The notes under the pieces are model-generated. The model was not told where the DNA came from. It searched no databases and worked only from the letters and a program-made list of their open reading frames with translations. Positions 48,067 to 50,066 of a DNA stretch of 50,066 nucleotides are shown here, one piece after another (within the stretch, counting starts at the first letter, position 1; every line of letters begins with the position of its first letter). The translations under genes and the position numbers were made by a program. The DNA lies in contig NBIV01000368.1 of NCBI GenBank assembly GCA_003194525.1, positions 1-50,066 on the forward strand, written 5' to 3'. Origin of the DNA: Gracilariopsis chorda (lineage: Eukaryota > Rhodophyta > Florideophyceae > Gracilariales > Gracilariaceae).

Positions 48067-49149
48067 AGAAACGAATAAGAACAAGAACGAGCATGGAGAA
48101 GGGCAGAATACATATATCTGGTTTCGAATTGGCGTGGGTGGAAGAGGCTTGAGTTGTATCGTTGATGCTCGACAGCGACGGAGCAAACATGACGCGGCTG
48201 CGGCTCGAGGGTTAGTGAAGGTTTGCTACGTATTAGAGCAATTGCAGTTACCTTCCAAATAACTATCTGTTCCCCGGCATCGAGACTACAATGAACATGT
48301 TCTACGGCTCGCAGCGAGCTGCTGTAATGGCCGCAGCAACTTGTAAATCTCAGGGTATTTGCGTATCTGGAGCGAGTTCTCGCGCCCCTAAAGCGCCCTT
48401 TAGACTCGAAAGAAAACGGTTCCGACTTCGATGAAAAAGCTCCAATACAACAAGCGAACGCAAACACTGGAGAGCTAGATTGCATGCCTGACCGATTCTC
48501 AACTCGCTTCGTGCTCGACGATTATTGTATCTTGAAGAAGCTTTAGAGCTCATCCATTTCGTTGCGTCTGAGAAACCGATTGGCAGTGGGTGTAGCTGCG
48601 GGTAGCAAATAACGTACAGTTTCGTACAGCGAGTGGCTTCGATTTTGTGAGAGCCGGCTAACTCTTTTGACTTTCAAGGAACGACGAAGATGTTTTATCC
48701 GGCTATGCAGATGGTGACGTCAATAGATGGCATGAAATCTGACAGCAACATACCTGTCATTACGATTCAAATGAAGTGGCTCTGCGCAAGGTTAATATCT
48801 GATCTATGGGTACAAATCCATTGTCAGTGGTTCACCTTCAGTTTTCCGTATCATCCCATCGCATTTCTGCACCTCCCGTTTTTCTTCAATCATCTACCTA
48901 ATCTGCGTTATTCTTCTTCGCTTTCGGAACTGCCATGGTACAGAATCTACAGAGGTTGCGATGGGACTCCAAACGGACAGAAGTAAGCCACAAGTCTTGA
49001 TATCAGCGAACAAGCATGCGTTTGTCATTTGCAGTTTCAATCATTTCAGCCGAACGTGCTGGCAGCAGAAGGTAGAGCGAAGTTGCGCTGCCAAGAAGAA
49101 CGAACTGGACAGTTGCACAGGTTTGAAACAATCTGCAGCGAAGGCGCAA
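48067..49149. other. No gene recognised
   Basis: Short frames only. A frame at 48690-48986 has no recognisable feature. Confidence 0.4.
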
Positions 49150-49373
49150 CTCTTGTTTTGCCTAGGTTTGCAGAATGACACCGTTCCCACTTGCCCCCAT
49201 CCCATTCGTTTTCTATGCCCGATTAAGCACAACTCTGAATCGACTTCCGAGTTGACCTGAACTCACCGCCGCCGAGATGATCGGCTACGGCGTCCAACAG
49301 CTACAAACGGTACCTCACAAGTTCTTCCTTTCCATTCATCCCGTTCGTTGGTCTTAATCTCTGCTTTTTGAAT

Positions 49374-49484
49374 ATGGTCACATCTCTGAGGAGATGCCTT
49401 CGCAACGCAAAACGAGAGATACGCAACAACCGATGCCGCCATCGTTGGTGCGCAGCCAACTACATTCTTGAGTGTCTGTACTAG
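49374..49484 (+). CDS. Small Arg-rich peptide, repeat B copy 2 (hypothetical)
   Basis: A 36-codon frame (ATG 49374, TAG 49482-49484). The KREIRNNRCRHRW core matches the start of the ORF at 2128, which has KREVRHNRCHRRC. Ten of 36 residues are Arg. The surrounding DNA (about 49150-49520) also matches 1880-2350, including the GAATGACACC(A/G)TTCCCACTTG block. Function unknown; it could be a nucleic-acid-binding peptide or a non-coding repeat. Confidence 0.35.
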   Translation: MVTSLRRCLRNAKREIRNNRCRHRWCAANYILECLY

Positions 49485-49520
49485 TACACGTTTGATATGG
49501 AAGTGGTCCGGTTCTCTTGC

Positions 49521-50066
49521 TACCGACCTTCTAATCCTGATGAACCTTTCTCAACCTGATCTCCCATTAAGCGTACAGCTGCCATCTGTACGGCGGTCAG
49601 CGTTGGGTTCGGGTTTGATCTAACCCAACTCCGCCGCCATCGGGTAATTACCGGACGCTTTTCGTTTCCTGATCCGGGTTTTCCGTTTCGACCCTTCCTG
49701 GAAACTTAACAGTCGCAAAAAATGGCACAAGGTCGTTCTTAAGACCCATCCTATCGATGCACAAACACTTGATTTCTCTAATGAACTGGGCTGGAAATGG
49801 CATAGACTGTGAGATCAGGAGTACACTTACTTTTTCAGTCACCTGCTGAACGCAATCTCACTTTTCCAAGCGCATTTCATACAATCCGCCAGCACTAAAG
49901 AACGAGAAACAAAGTTGGGAGATAACAACGTAATACGAAGGACACCTAGTCCCGGATAAACTTCAGAGAATGAATCGCAGAGCAGCGCTTGGGAAACCAT
50001 ACTTTCTCGGCGCTCTGTAAATTGCAAGGGTTGCAGCGTGTTGTAGCACAACATAGAGCCTCAGAA
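49521..50066. other. No gene recognised
   Basis: Nothing supportable to the window end. Confidence 0.4.

Noticed and set aside
47508..48485. 325-codon minus-strand frame as one gene
   Set aside because: Only the part after the target-site duplication at 48055-48066 is element-derived. The first part is flanking DNA read in a chance frame.
1..50066. tRNA or rRNA genes
   Set aside because: I found no cloverleaf with an A-box/B-box pair or rRNA-like block by eye. A tRNAscan-SE run would be decisive.

Overview
The window looks like a transposon-rich stretch of nuclear DNA from a eukaryote. It carries a chromodomain Gypsy-type LTR retrotransposon, a Copia-type LTR retrotransposon, a non-LTR retrotransposon with an RNase H domain, TATA boxes and CCAAT boxes. 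There is no rRNA, no tRNA I could recognise, and no bacterial-style operon. Host-like coding sequence is sparse and broken: two PP2C-like phosphatase pseudogenes, a frameshifted Sel1-repeat gene, and a possible Pif1/Helitron-like helicase fragment. The visible host-like reading frames run without obvious introns, which would suit an intron-poor protist or red-algal genome. The lineage cannot be fixed from the sequence alone.

Layout. 1-2380: dispersed repeat A (copy 1), then repeat B with a small Arg-rich ORF. 2380-4200: mostly featureless. 4200-5635: PP2C-like pseudogene 1 and its 5' region. 5636-7993: nothing convincing. 7999-13032: a complete but decayed Copia element on the minus strand, flanked by a 5-bp duplication. 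13882-14224: a solo LTR. 14225-18240: PP2C-like pseudogene 2, interrupted by a 5'-truncated non-LTR element, which is itself interrupted by a solo LTR. Both of those insertions have clear target-site duplications. 18741-18824: a long perfect hairpin. 19364-19700: another solo LTR.

20100-40894 is the dominant feature. It is a head-to-tail array of four Gypsy units (about 5.1 kb each) separated and bounded by five shared 408-bp LTRs. A single 5-bp duplication (CAAGC) flanks the whole array, which sits inside a second copy of repeat A. The intact copy at 211-1655 shows the unoccupied site. Every gag-pro frame is broken, but three of four pol frames are open over all 1009 codons. Units 3 and 4 share two stop codons, so the array most likely grew by recombination between LTRs after one insertion, not by repeated transposition.

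40895-50066: the rest of repeat A, the Sel1-repeat gene (42491-44461), a possible Pif1-like helicase fragment (minus), an unidentified minus-strand ORF pair, a second truncated copy of the non-LTR family (46921-48054, minus) and a second copy of repeat B with its small Arg-rich ORF. The proteins do not form a pathway; the window records layered insertion and recombination, with two mobile families carrying chromatin-reader-like modules (a chromodomain in Gypsy pol, a Tudor-like module in Copia pol).
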